Source of the DNA: Asaia lannensis NBRC 102526
GTDB lineage: Bacteria > Pseudomonadota > Alphaproteobacteria > Acetobacterales > Acetobacteraceae
DNA length: 64,000 bases
Assembly (NCBI RefSeq): GCF_024054035.1
Contig: NZ_JAMXQU010000002.1
Location: 372,001 to 436,000, forward strand
Direction of reading: 5' to 3'
Notes under the pieces: generated by a model
Databases searched by the model: none
What the model was told of the DNA's origin: nothing
The model's input: only the letters and a program-made list of their open reading frames with translations
Program-made: the position numbers and the translations under genes
In this document: positions 34,649 through 45,466 of the stretch, in pieces
How the letters are laid out: each line of letters opens with the position of its first letter
Numbering within the stretch: position 1 is the stretch's first letter

Positions 34649-36960
34649 TGTCGAAACGGCGCGTGGCGCATCAAAGGCGCAGGTCCTGGCTTGCCGCCTC
34701 CATGCTGGCAGGCAGTGCGACGTTCGGCGCTATGCCCGAGGCCGATGCAACGATGCAGCGCCAGACGGGCCCGAAAGTTGCCGTGGGCAAGCCTTCATCG
34801 CAATCCGACCCCGTCACCTATCTGGCCGATAACGAGAGCTATACCAGGAGCGGCGTCGCGACCTGGACGGGCAATGTGCAGGTCTGGCAGGGCGAACATG
34901 CTCTGCGCGCCGACAAGATCGTATTCGACCGCAATACCGGCGTCATGACGGCTTCGGGTCATGTCGCCATGGTCGAGCCCGATGGCAGCACGAGCTTTGC
35001 CGATTACGTCGAACTCAGCAATGGCATGCATGACGGCATTGCGCGCGGCATTTTCGTGCGCATGGAAGACAATGCCAAGCTTGCGGCCAACGGCATGAGA
35101 CGCACGAACGGCAAGATCAATGACATGACCAAGGCCGTGTATACGGCCTGCGAGATCTGCGCCAAGGACCCGTCGCGCCCACCCTTCTGGCAACTGCGCG
35201 CCTATAACGCGACGCAGGATGCCGAACACAAGCGTATCGAGTTCAGTCATGCCTACCTCGACATGCTCGGTCTGCCGATCGTGTATCTCCCGATCTTCTC
35301 GATGACCGATCCGAGCGTGAAGCGTCAGAGCGGTTTTCTTATGCCGGGCATCAACCCGCATGACCGCTATCTCGGCACGTATTTCACCATCCCCTATTTC
35401 TGGGCCATCGACGATCAGCAGGATCTGACGGTCCAGGGGCTCGTCTCGACCCGTACCGGCCCGCAGATCAGCGGCCAGTACAGAAACCAGCTCAATTTCG
35501 GCAAGATCAACTTCACCGGAGGCGTGGCATACAGCACACGCAAGGAAGGCAGTTACGTCAACACCTTCGGTAATACGGTGAGTGGCACGAACGATAACGG
35601 CATACAGGGTTATGTACGTGGCGGCGCTGTGTTCGATCTTGACGACCACTGGCGTGCGGGCGCGAATGTGAACCTGGCCTCATCGGCCAACTACATGCGC
35701 GACTACCGCATTACCGGTTACGGTAACGAAACGCTGGCGTCGAACGCCTATATCGATGGGTTCGGTGTCGGGTCGTACACACGTCTTGACGGGCAGTTCT
35801 ATCAGGGCCTCAACCAGGGCGTTATCCGCAACTCGAACCTGCCGTTCGTCCTGCCGCGCTTTACCTATGCCTTTCAGGGCGAGACCGATCCGCTGGGCGG
35901 CACGTTCTCCCTGAGCACGAACGACTTCAACGTCTATCGTCCCGAAGGCACGCGCGACCAGCGTGGACAGATCCAGATGAACTGGAACCGCCCGTTCCAT
36001 AACGTTCTGGGCCAGATCTGGCTTCTGACGGCGCGTCTGGATGCCACGGTCTATCAGGCGAGCCATCTGACGGAACAGCCGACCTACTATACCGATACAG
36101 GCACGCACACGACCGGATGGGTACTGCCGACCGTTGCGTTGAAAATGAACTGGCCGTTCATGCGCAGCTTTGCCCATGGCCATGGTTCGCAGATTCTCGA
36201 ACCCATCGTGCAGGCAATTGCTGCACCCAATATGGGCAACAGCGCCACACGCATGATCCCGAATGAAGACTCGCTTCAGTACGAGTTTACCGACAGCACG
36301 CTGTTCTCGCTCAACCGCTATACCGGCACAGATCGTCTGGATGGCGGCTTACGCGGCAATGTGGGTGTTCACGGCAACTGGACCTGGCGCGGCCATGTGG
36401 TCGATTTTCTGGTGGGTGAGAGCATCCAGCAGCACGTTACCCAGAACCGCATCGCCTATTCGGGGCTGTCGCATCACCTCTCCTCGCCTGTCGCGCGTGT
36501 GCGCGTCAGCCCCAACCAGTATCTCGATCTGACTGCGCGCGGCCGCTACGATCCCTGGCGCAAGAAATTCGACTACGGTGAAGGTCTGGTCAGCGTCGGT
36601 GTTCCGGTATTTCATGTAAATGCAGGCTATATCTACGAGCCGGTCACCCCCTATTACTTCTATGCCACGAATTATCGTCTGAACGGGCCGACGCAGGTTT
36701 ATTATACCCCGACGAACGAAGTGACTGCAGGCGTTTCGACCGCCTACAAGCAGTATCACGCATCGGTCTATGGGCGTCGTTCGCTGTCACGTCATGAATT
36801 CGTCAGTCTCGGTGGCGATATCGGCTATTCGAATGACTGCTTCGGCTTGGACATCCTTGCGATCAAGCAATATACCTCGATCGGTGGGCAGCAGCGTAAT
36901 ACGACTGTGCTGTTCAACCTCACTTTCAAGACGATCGGTACCTTCGGAATCAATGGCTGA
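34648..36960 (+). CDS. lptD: LPS assembly outer-membrane protein LptD
   Basis: A 770-residue outer-membrane beta-barrel that inserts lipopolysaccharide in the outer leaflet with LptE. A basic signal peptide (about 1-35) leads to the OstA-like jellyroll (about 55-170: ALRADKIVFDRNTGVMTASG, NGMHDGIARGIFVRMEDNAK) and a C-terminal barrel with aromatic strand ends. Cysteines in TACEICAKD and NDCFGLD probably form the disulfide that couples the two parts in E. coli. The adjacent surA is its known folding factor. Confidence 0.93.
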   Translation: MSKRRVAHQRRRSWLAASMLAGSATFGAMPEADATMQRQTGPKVAVGKPSSQSDPVTYLADNESYTRSGVATWTGNVQVWQGEHALRADKIVFDRNTGVMTASGHVAMVEPDGSTSFADYVELSNGMHDGIARGIFVRMEDNAKLAANGMRRTNGKINDMTKAVYTACEICAKDPSRPPFWQLRAYNATQDAEHKRIEFSHAYLDMLGLPIVYLPIFSMTDPSVKRQSGFLMPGINPHDRYLGTYFTIPYFWAIDDQQDLTVQGLVSTRTGPQISGQYRNQLNFGKINFTGGVAYSTRKEGSYVNTFGNTVSGTNDNGIQGYVRGGAVFDLDDHWRAGANVNLASSANYMRDYRITGYGNETLASNAYIDGFGVGSYTRLDGQFYQGLNQGVIRNSNLPFVLPRFTYAFQGETDPLGGTFSLSTNDFNVYRPEGTRDQRGQIQMNWNRPFHNVLGQIWLLTARLDATVYQASHLTEQPTYYTDTGTHTTGWVLPTVALKMNWPFMRSFAHGHGSQILEPIVQAIAAPNMGNSATRMIPNEDSLQYEFTDSTLFSLNRYTGTDRLDGGLRGNVGVHGNWTWRGHVVDFLVGESIQQHVTQNRIAYSGLSHHLSSPVARVRVSPNQYLDLTARGRYDPWRKKFDYGEGLVSVGVPVFHVNAGYIYEPVTPYYFYATNYRLNGPTQVYYTPTNEVTAGVSTAYKQYHASVYGRRSLSRHEFVSLGGDIGYSNDCFGLDILAIKQYTSIGGQQRNTTVLFNLTFKTIGTFGING

Positions 36961-38479
36961 CGGACGCGCAATGACCCTTTCCGCCCCCTTCCTTCGGGCT
37001 GCCCCGCAGGCCGGCTCCTCCCGGTCCTTGCGTGCGATGCTTCTGGGCTTTGCAACCTGCCTCGCCTTGCCCGCGCTTGCCGCTCAGGCAGCGCCTGCGC
37101 ATCATGCCCAGCGCGCGCATCCCGGTCATGGCAGCGTCGCTCCGGCCGCCATTCCGCCAGAGGATGCCATTCTCGGCACCATCAACGGTCAGGTTCTGAC
37201 CGAGCGCGATGTCGATAACCGCGGCAAGCTGTTCGCCCTGTCGACCGGGCTCAATATCAGCCCCGATCTGATGCAGCGCCTGCGTCCGCAGATCATTCGC
37301 CAGCTGGTCGATGAGCGCATCAAGACGCAGGAAATCCTCAAGCGTCACATCAATGTCGAGCCACAGCAGATTGCGCAGGCGATCAACAACATCGAAGCGC
37401 GCAATGGCATGCCCAAGAATGCCCTGCGCGACCGCCTGGCTCAGGATGGCGTGTCCCTCACGACGCTGATCGACCAGATACGCGTGCAGATCGGCTGGAT
37501 GCAGGTGCTTCGCGAAGAGATTTCCGGACGTGGACGTATCACGGCACGCGAGATCGCCCAGCGCGAGGAGGCACTACGCGCCGAAGAAGGCCGCCCGCAG
37601 TATAATGTGAGCGAGATCTTCATTCCCGTGGCCGATCCGCGCCACTCGGAGGCAGAGCTCGAATTTACCAAGACAATCATCACCCAGCTGCGCAACGGGG
37701 CACCCTTCCCGATCGTGGCAGCCCAGTTCTCGCAGGCACAGACAGCGCTCGACGGCGGTACGATGGGCTGGGTGCAGGAAGACAGCCTCGACCCGCCCGT
37801 GGTCGATATCGTGCGCCAGATGCCGATCGGAGCCATTTCGAACCCGGTCAAGGTGGCAGGCGGTTATGTCATCGTCACGGTGAACGGCAAGCGTACCATC
37901 GGTCATCAGAACGTCACCATGGTGAGCGTGCGTCAGGCCTTTTTCCCGTTCTCGTCGCCGCTTAACCCGCAGGCACCGACCGATCAGCAGAAGCTCACCC
38001 TGCAAAAAGCCACCGCTGCGGCCCAGTCGATCCATGGTTGCGATGCCATGGAGGCGCTCAATCATTCCCTAGGCGAGAAGCATCCATCCGATCCGGGTGG
38101 TCAGCTGGTTCTGGAACGCCTGAACCCGCAGATGCGGCAGGTGCTGTCCGAACTGCCGATCGGTCAGTCAAGCCGACCGCTCGTTTCGGCTGACGGTATC
38201 GCCCTTCTGGTCGTCTGCACAAAGGGACAGAAGAATATCGCCCAGCAGAGCCCGAGCGAGATTGCGGACAGCCTGATGAATGAACGCGTCGAACAGGCGT
38301 CACGTCAGCTCGAACGCGACCTCGAACGCCGTTCGGTCATCGAGATGCGCAAGGACGACAAGGCTGCGCCCGTCAAGACGACAGCAGATGACAGCGACGA
38401 AGACGCGCCTGCTGGCAAGACCGTGAACAAAAAGCCCCAGGGCAAGTCGCACGACAAAGCGGCATCCGATCAGGGATGA
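36953..38479 (+). CDS. surA: Periplasmic chaperone and peptidyl-prolyl isomerase SurA
   Basis: A 508-residue exported protein: signal peptide ending near ALAAQA, SurA N-terminal chaperone domain (about 70-215: ILGTINGQVLTERDVDNRGK, RPQIIRQLVDERIKTQEILK), then a parvulin domain (about 220-320: NVSEIFIPVADPRHSEAELE, GGTMGWVQEDSLDP) and a second weaker parvulin-like region. A Lys/Asp-rich C-terminal tail is extra. SurA escorts outer-membrane proteins such as LptD. Two starts are possible; 36953 overlaps lptD by 8 nt, 36971 lies 10 nt after its stop, and neither has a strong ribosome site. Confidence 0.9.
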   Translation: MADGRAMTLSAPFLRAAPQAGSSRSLRAMLLGFATCLALPALAAQAAPAHHAQRAHPGHGSVAPAAIPPEDAILGTINGQVLTERDVDNRGKLFALSTGLNISPDLMQRLRPQIIRQLVDERIKTQEILKRHINVEPQQIAQAINNIEARNGMPKNALRDRLAQDGVSLTTLIDQIRVQIGWMQVLREEISGRGRITAREIAQREEALRAEEGRPQYNVSEIFIPVADPRHSEAELEFTKTIITQLRNGAPFPIVAAQFSQAQTALDGGTMGWVQEDSLDPPVVDIVRQMPIGAISNPVKVAGGYVIVTVNGKRTIGHQNVTMVSVRQAFFPFSSPLNPQAPTDQQKLTLQKATAAAQSIHGCDAMEALNHSLGEKHPSDPGGQLVLERLNPQMRQVLSELPIGQSSRPLVSADGIALLVVCTKGQKNIAQQSPSEIADSLMNERVEQASRQLERDLERRSVIEMRKDDKAAPVKTTADDSDEDAPAGKTVNKKPQGKSHDKAASDQG

Positions 38480-39294
38480 CGCTTCCTTCCCTGCGCGATG
38501 CGATACGCATCCACGGTCTCGACGCCAAAAAATCTTTCGGGCAGCATTTCCTTCTCGATCCGGGCATTGTGGCCCGGATCGCCTCACTCGCCGGCGATAT
38601 GACCGGCCGTCATGTGGTTGAAATCGGTCCCGGACCGGGGGGACTGACGCGCGCACTCCTCGATACCAAGGCAGAATCGGTCTACGCGGTCGAGATCGAT
38701 CAGCGCGCCTGGCCGCTACTCGACGAGCTCGTGGCCCATGCCGGGGGCAGACTGCATCTGGTCAAGGCCGACGCAACGACTCTCGACTGTGCCACGCTGA
38801 CCCCGGCACCGCGCAAGATCGTCGCCAATCTTCCGTATAATGTCGGCACGCCTCTTCTGATCGCATGGCTGCGTCAGGCGGCATCGTGGGAACGTCTGAC
38901 GCTCATGTTCCAGCTTGAGGTAGCAGAACGTATCTGTGCGGCACCTGACACTTCTGCCTATGGACGGCTTGGCGTGCTGGCCCAGTGGTGTGCGAGCTGC
39001 AATGTGGTCATGAAAGTGCCTGCGGGCGCGTTCTCTCCTCCGCCCAAGGTCGAGTCGGCTGTGGTCGACCTCGTACCCAGGGCTGATCAGCCCTCCCCTG
39101 CGCTGTTCAAGGCCATGGAACATGTGACGCATCTTGCCTTCGGGCAGAGGCGTAAAATGCTTCGTGCCTCACTGCGACCCATCGGTGGTGAAGCTCTGCT
39201 TGAAAAAGCCGGTATTGTCGCGACGCGCCGTGCCGAAACGCTGACGGTTGAAGAATTTGCAACCTTGGCTTCGCTGGTTTGTCGTCAGAACTGA
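38476..39294 (+). CDS. rsmA: 16S rRNA dimethyladenosine transferase RsmA (KsgA)
   Basis: A 272-residue methyltransferase that dimethylates two adjacent adenosines in helix 45 of 16S rRNA. SAM motif I is VVEIGPGPGGLTRAL, motif IV is NLPYNVGTPLLI, and the N-terminal KKSFGQHFLLDPGI block is diagnostic. It overlaps surA by 4 nt. In many proteobacteria pdxA separates these two genes; it is missing here. Confidence 0.95.
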   Translation: MTLPSLRDAIRIHGLDAKKSFGQHFLLDPGIVARIASLAGDMTGRHVVEIGPGPGGLTRALLDTKAESVYAVEIDQRAWPLLDELVAHAGGRLHLVKADATTLDCATLTPAPRKIVANLPYNVGTPLLIAWLRQAASWERLTLMFQLEVAERICAAPDTSAYGRLGVLAQWCASCNVVMKVPAGAFSPPPKVESAVVDLVPRADQPSPALFKAMEHVTHLAFGQRRKMLRASLRPIGGEALLEKAGIVATRRAETLTVEEFATLASLVCRQN

Positions 39295-39457
39295 GGGCAG
39301 CCACCCTTGCAACGGACAGAACAAAGGCCCATATAGGACCCAGGCAGGTGCTTTTACCTGGGACTGATGGCGCATGTGGCGTCTTATCCAGCTTGGTAAA
39401 AGCATGTTGCACGCATAATTCTTCTGCGTGACTGCCGTACTATCAAGGAGCCTCGTT
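39295..39457 (+). promoter_or_regulatory. Leader region of the cold-shock gene
   Basis: The 163-bp gap holds a possible promoter (TTGCAA at 39307, CATATA at 39330, 17-bp spacing) and then a hairpin CCCAGG (39339-39344) / CCTGGG (39357-39362). If the promoter is right, the leader is about 115 nt long, as in cspA-type genes whose leaders fold differently at low temperature. This is suggestive only. Confidence 0.35.
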
Positions 39458-39664
39458 ATGGCAACAGGCACCGTCAAGTGGTTCAACTCAACAAAGGGTT
39501 TCGGCTTCATCAAGCCGGATGCCGGTGGCGACGATGTGTTCGTGCACATTTCAGCTGTTGAAAAGGCCAATCTCCCCACCCTGAACGATGGCCAGGCCGT
39601 TTCCTACGAAACGGAAGTTGGACGCAATGGCAAGACTTCAGCGGTTTCGCTCAAGGTCTCCTGA
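39458..39664 (+). CDS. Cold-shock-domain protein (CspA-like)
   Basis: A 68-residue single cold-shock domain that binds single-stranded RNA or DNA. RNP1 is KGFGFIKP and RNP2 is DVFVHISAV, both intact, with the KWFNSTKG start typical of the family. AAGGAG lies 7 nt before the ATG. It is monocistronic, with its own long leader and a strong terminator. Whether it is cold-induced or constitutive cannot be told from the protein. Confidence 0.95.
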   Translation: MATGTVKWFNSTKGFGFIKPDAGGDDVFVHISAVEKANLPTLNDGQAVSYETEVGRNGKTSAVSLKVS

Positions 39665-39697
39665 GCCTGCTGGCGCGATAAGCTCCTAAGCAAGCTG

Positions 39698-39729
39698 AAA
39701 AAGCTGCCCCAACCGGGCAGCTTTTTTTT
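39698..39729 (+). terminator. Intrinsic terminator of the cold-shock gene
   Basis: AAAAAGCTGCCC and GGGCAGCTTTTT form a 12-bp stem around a 5-nt loop, followed by further T residues. It starts 34 bp after the cold-shock stop and, because of the flanking A and T tracts, may also serve the convergent cfa gene. Confidence 0.92.
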
Positions 39730-39759
39730 ATGTCTGCTCCCCGGCATAGCGGGCCGGAG

Positions 39760-40962
39760 CTACCCCTCCCGGCAGAGATAGTCACGCGTCAGTGGCACGG
39801 CGTTGATATCCGGCGTCAGCTGAAGCTGGAAATTCATATGTCCCTGCAGGCGGAATGAAAGCTCGGCACCCACAAGATAGAATTCGAACATCCTGCAGAA
39901 GCGCTCATCGTATAGCGCCTTGATCTTTTCGCGATTGGCAGCGAAACGCTCGCGCCACAGCTTGATCGTCTTGGCATAATGCAGTCTGAGGATCTCGCAA
40001 TCGGCCACCCATAGCCCCGCACGTTCGACGGAGGGAATGACCTCGCTCAGGGCCGGAGAATAACCACCGGGGAAGATATATTTGTTGATCCACGGATTGG
40101 TCGATCCCGGGCCGTCCATGCGTCCGATCGAATGGATCAGGGCCACACCATCCGGCTTGAGCACACGCCGTACCGTACGGAAAAACGTGTCGTACTGACC
40201 GATTCCGACATGCTCGAACATGCCAACGGATACGATACGGTCGAATGAACGGTTCAGCTTGCGGTAATCCAGCAGCTGGAACTGTACCTGTCCCTCCAGA
40301 CCGGCAGCTCTGGCACGCTCGCGAGCGACCTGCAGCTGCTCCTGCGACAAGGTGATACCGGTGACCTTCGCCCCATATTCCTTCGCCAGTGTGAGGGCCA
40401 TACCACCCCAGCCGCAGCCTATGTCGAGCACTTCGAGTCCCGGACGATCAAGCAGGAGCTTGGCGGCGATATGGTGTTTCTTGGCCCGTTGCGCTTCCTC
40501 CAGGCTCATGTCATCCGAGGTGAAATAAGCGCAGGAATACTGGCGATCCTCATCCAGAAAGAGGTCGTAAAGAGCGCCATTGAGGTCGTAATGGTGAGCC
40601 ACATTGCGGCGCGAGCGCCTTTGGCTGTTCCATTGGCGGAAAAACCGTGTGACGAAACGCGCCTTTTCCTCGATCCGGTTGAGAAGGTGGTGATTGTCCT
40701 GAATGTTGAGCATGAGCACGCCCAGCACGTCCTCAAGCGTACAATCGACGGCGACGATATCGCCATCCATCCATCCCTCGCCAAAAGCGAGTCCGGAGTT
40801 CAGCATGAGCGCCTTGAGCGCCTTATCGGTCCGGACATGGATCGTGGCGCTGGGGCCGGGCTGCCTGCCTTTGTAATGACGCTTGGATCCGTCAGGGAGA
40901 ATGACATCGAGTGCACCGGCACTGATGAAATGTTTCAGGATCCGGTCCAACAGGAAAATCAT
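39760..40962 (-). CDS. cfa: Cyclopropane-fatty-acyl-phospholipid synthase
   Basis: A 400-residue SAM-dependent enzyme that adds a methylene across unsaturated acyl chains of membrane lipids, a common response to acid stress and stationary phase. SAM motif LDIGCGWGGMALTLAKEYGA, the downstream VSVGMFEHVGIGQYDTFF block with the bicarbonate/active-site Glu, and the C-terminal FYLVGAELSFRLQGHMNFQL segment are all typical. The ATG at 40962 is chosen (GGGACG upstream); a TTG 16 codons earlier is possible. Confidence 0.93.
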   Translation of the reverse strand: MIFLLDRILKHFISAGALDVILPDGSKRHYKGRQPGPSATIHVRTDKALKALMLNSGLAFGEGWMDGDIVAVDCTLEDVLGVLMLNIQDNHHLLNRIEEKARFVTRFFRQWNSQRRSRRNVAHHYDLNGALYDLFLDEDRQYSCAYFTSDDMSLEEAQRAKKHHIAAKLLLDRPGLEVLDIGCGWGGMALTLAKEYGAKVTGITLSQEQLQVARERARAAGLEGQVQFQLLDYRKLNRSFDRIVSVGMFEHVGIGQYDTFFRTVRRVLKPDGVALIHSIGRMDGPGSTNPWINKYIFPGGYSPALSEVIPSVERAGLWVADCEILRLHYAKTIKLWRERFAANREKIKALYDERFCRMFEFYLVGAELSFRLQGHMNFQLQLTPDINAVPLTRDYLCREG

Positions 40963-41038
40963 GGTTCGTCCCAGTCTTTTGTCTTTAAGTTCAGGTATTT
41001 GAACGTCCAAAAGAGCGGGCCGTCAACCGGCGCAGGCA

Positions 41039-41073
41039 AAACAAAACCCGGCAGTCAGAGACTGCCGGGTTTT
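41039..41073 (-). terminator. Intrinsic terminator after rplI
   Basis: AAAACCCGGCAGT and ACTGCCGGGTTTT form a 13-bp stem with a 5-nt loop (41043-41055 and 41061-41073). On the minus strand TTTTGTTTTGC follows. It closes the rpsF-rpsR-rplI transcript 28 bp beyond the rplI stop, ahead of cfa. Confidence 0.92.
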
Positions 41074-41101
41074 GCATTCAATCGCAGGGCGATGCGTCTT
41101 T

Positions 41102-41680
41102 TCAGACAGCGGCGCCTTCGACTTCACCTGCGGTCTCGGACTCTTCGCCCTCGACTTCGGTTTCGAGAACGTACTCGTCCTCTTCAGCGACGATGGCTTC
41201 GCCACGTGCCTGACGCTCGGCTTCTTCTTCCGAACGGGCGACGTTGACTGTCACCGGGATCGACACTTCCGGGTGGAGAGCCACGCGGGCCTCGACCAGA
41301 CCCAGCAGCTTGATCGGCTCAGCCAGAACGACCTGGTTGCGGCTGACGGTCAGGCCAGCAGCCGTTACGGCCATGGCGATGTCGCGTGTCGTCACGGAGC
41401 CGTACAGGCTGCCGCTGTCACCAGCCTGACGGATGATGACGACGCTCAGGCCATGCATACGCTCGGCAAGGCGCTCGGCCTCTTCACGACGCTTGAGGTT
41501 CTGGGCCTCAAGCTGCGCACGCTCGGTCTCGAAGCGCTGACGGTTCTGGGCGTTGGCGCGGAGCGCCTTGCCCTGCGGCAGCAGGAAGTTACGGGCATAG
41601 CCGGGCTTGACGCGGACGATATCGCCCATCTGGCCCAGATGCTCAACGCGCTGCAGCAGGATGACTTCAGTCTGTGACAT
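41102..41680 (-). CDS. rplI: 50S ribosomal protein L9
   Basis: A 192-residue L9. The N-terminal rRNA-binding domain ([33 protein letters not shown]), the long connecting helix and the C-terminal domain (about 80-150) are complete. The last 40 residues form a very acidic, Glu-rich tail absent from E. coli L9 (149 residues) but common in alphaproteobacteria. Third gene of rpsF-rpsR-rplI, 10 bp after rpsR. Confidence 0.97.
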   Translation of the reverse strand: MSQTEVILLQRVEHLGQMGDIVRVKPGYARNFLLPQGKALRANAQNRQRFETERAQLEAQNLKRREEAERLAERMHGLSVVIIRQAGDSGSLYGSVTTRDIAMAVTAAGLTVSRNQVVLAEPIKLLGLVEARVALHPEVSIPVTVNVARSEEEAERQARGEAIVAEEDEYVLETEVEGEESETAGEVEGAAV

Positions 41681-41690
41681 GCCTGTCTCC

Positions 41691-41972
41691 TCAGTTCATC
41701 ACGTAGGGGAGCAGGGCAAGGAAACGGGCGCGCTTGATCGCCTGTGCCAGCTCACGCTGCTTCTTGGCCGAAACCGCCGTGATGCGGCTCGGAACGATCT
41801 TGCCGCGCTCGGAGAGGAAGCGGCTCAGCAGACGCACGTCCTTGTAGTCGATCTTCGGCGCGTTGGGGCCGGAGAACGGGCAGGACTTGCGGCGGCGATA
41901 GAACGGACGACGGGCGCCGACGGCAATGCGACGGGCGGCCGGGTTGATTTCGTTGGTGTTCTCGTCAGACAT
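41691..41972 (-). CDS. rpsR: 30S ribosomal protein S18
   Basis: A 93-residue S18 with the conserved core [38 protein letters not shown] and [12 protein letters not shown]. The N-terminal 25 residues are longer than in E. coli (75 residues). S18 pairs with S6 on the platform of the 30S subunit, consistent with rpsF lying 5 bp upstream. No priB or ssb gene is inserted between them. Confidence 0.97.
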   Translation of the reverse strand: MSDENTNEINPAARRIAVGARRPFYRRRKSCPFSGPNAPKIDYKDVRLLSRFLSERGKIVPSRITAVSAKKQRELAQAIKRARFLALLPYVMN

Positions 41973-41977
41973 CGCGA

Positions 41978-42442
41978 TTACTCCGCATCCATCTCTGCGC
42001 CCTCACGGGCGCGGTATTCTTCACGGTCATCGCTACGACGGCCGCCACGTCCGCTGTCGAAACGACCAGCAGGCTTGGAGTTGCCACCACGGAAATTGCC
42101 GCGATCGCCACGATCGTCGCCCTTGCGGGACAGGATCGGAGACGGGTCCTGGGTGATTTCCTCAACGCGCAGCGTGAGAACGCGCAGAACGTCTTCGTTC
42201 AGGCTCAGCTGACGCTCCAGTTCGCGGATCTGGTCCGGACGGGCATTCAGACCGAGAAGGACGTAATGGCCCTTGCGGTTCTTCTTGATGCGGTATGCGA
42301 GTGAACGCAGACCCCAGAATTCGCGCTTCTCGATGGAACCGCCATCCTGGGTGAGGAGGGTTTCGATCTGCTCGACGATGGTTTCGACCTGCGCCTGCGA
42401 GATATCGTTACGTGCAATGAGCACGCTTTCGTACAACGGCAT
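41978..42442 (-). CDS. rpsF: 30S ribosomal protein S6
   Basis: A 154-residue S6. Residues 1-100 are the normal fold ([55 protein letters not shown]). The last 50 residues are a disordered Arg/Gly/Asp-rich tail ([27 protein letters not shown]) that may bind RNA. In E. coli the S6 tail is modified by RimK; that tail is poly-Glu and is different here. Head of the operon. Confidence 0.97.
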   Translation of the reverse strand: MPLYESVLIARNDISQAQVETIVEQIETLLTQDGGSIEKREFWGLRSLAYRIKKNRKGHYVLLGLNARPDQIRELERQLSLNEDVLRVLTLRVEEITQDPSPILSRKGDDRGDRGNFRGGNSKPAGRFDSGRGGRRSDDREEYRAREGAEMDAE

Positions 42443-42662
42443 ATGAGCTCCCTTCGGATTGCTTCAACCCAACCATCCAACCGGGACCGGTCGGATCAGC
42501 GCCTCTTCCACAAGGCTCGGGTATAGCCGGGACGATGCCTTCGTCCGGCAGGGAAAGGCGGGGTAAAGCACATACGTCCATGCAGGGGCAAGAGTTTTCC
42601 CGTATTTTCGTGCTCGGCTTGCCAAAAGAACGACCTCGTATCTCGCGACCCCGCTCCGGAGC

Positions 42663-43253
42663 TCAGTCTTTCGACGCCATCAGGTGTGCAGGAAAGACCA
42701 GGCCAAGATCGTTCGGCACGGCCCAGTGTTCCTGCTCCACCATGACCGGCACGAAGCCCGCAGCCTTGTAGGTGGGCAGCGCATTGGGATGATCGGCGGT
42801 GCAGGTATTGACGCGCAGCACGCGCGTTTCTTTCTGCCAGGCATAACGAATGGCCTGTTCGAGCAGCTTTCGCCCGAGCCCCTTGCCCTGCGCAGCGGGT
42901 ACGAGGCCCAGATAGGACAGGTAAGGCGTTTCAGGCTTGTGCAGGTCGAGTTCGAAAAAACCGGCGACGCCATCCGGCCCCATGAGGCGCCAGATCTGGG
43001 TACGTGACGAACCGATGATATGCTGCAGCGACTCTGCCGACATCATATAGCGCATCCACCAGCAATGCGGCGCACCGACGAGGCGATAGAGCGCAAGATA
43101 CGCGGCACTGTCGGGATACCAGCGAGACAGGCTGTACCCCTCGGGCCAGAATACGCGGCCCGGCGGCGGTGGCCTGAGGCGTTCGAGGAACGTCACGTCA
43201 ACCGTTATCCCGGTTGTCGGACGCTCCGGAACGACCTTGAGCCACCTGTCCAT
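42663..43253 (-). CDS. GNAT-family N-acetyltransferase
   Basis: A 196-residue acetyltransferase. Motif A is GLVPAAQGKGLGRKLLEQAI, which binds acetyl-CoA, preceded by the YLSYLGL strand; NTCTADHPNALPTYKAAGFV is the usual C-terminal block. The substrate is not predictable. It starts 16 bp after the rpoD stop on the same strand and is probably read through from rpoD. The 220-bp gap to rpsF downstream holds the rpsF start region. Confidence 0.88.
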   Translation of the reverse strand: MDRWLKVVPERPTTGITVDVTFLERLRPPPPGRVFWPEGYSLSRWYPDSAAYLALYRLVGAPHCWWMRYMMSAESLQHIIGSSRTQIWRLMGPDGVAGFFELDLHKPETPYLSYLGLVPAAQGKGLGRKLLEQAIRYAWQKETRVLRVNTCTADHPNALPTYKAAGFVPVMVEQEHWAVPNDLGLVFPAHLMASKD

Positions 43254-43269
43254 GATCGGGTAACGCCGA

Positions 43270-45219
<1,950 letters not shown>

Positions 45220-45466
45220 ACCCTACTCCCTGCATCCGCACGCCCTATCGAACGCCACGCTTAAAACCAGCCATGGAAGAAACGCGCATACCCAGCGCTC
45301 TGCACACACAGAGCGCCGACCGGCCCGTCAGCCTGTGGGCTGACCTTTCTTCCAACTGCGATCCACCAGCGCTCGCGCCAGCAATTTCGGCATCGTGCAG
45401 GTGGGCGATCCAGGACACGAAGTCAAGGGCGACAGCCTTTCTTTTCGATTCGTTAAGCGCAGAGCA

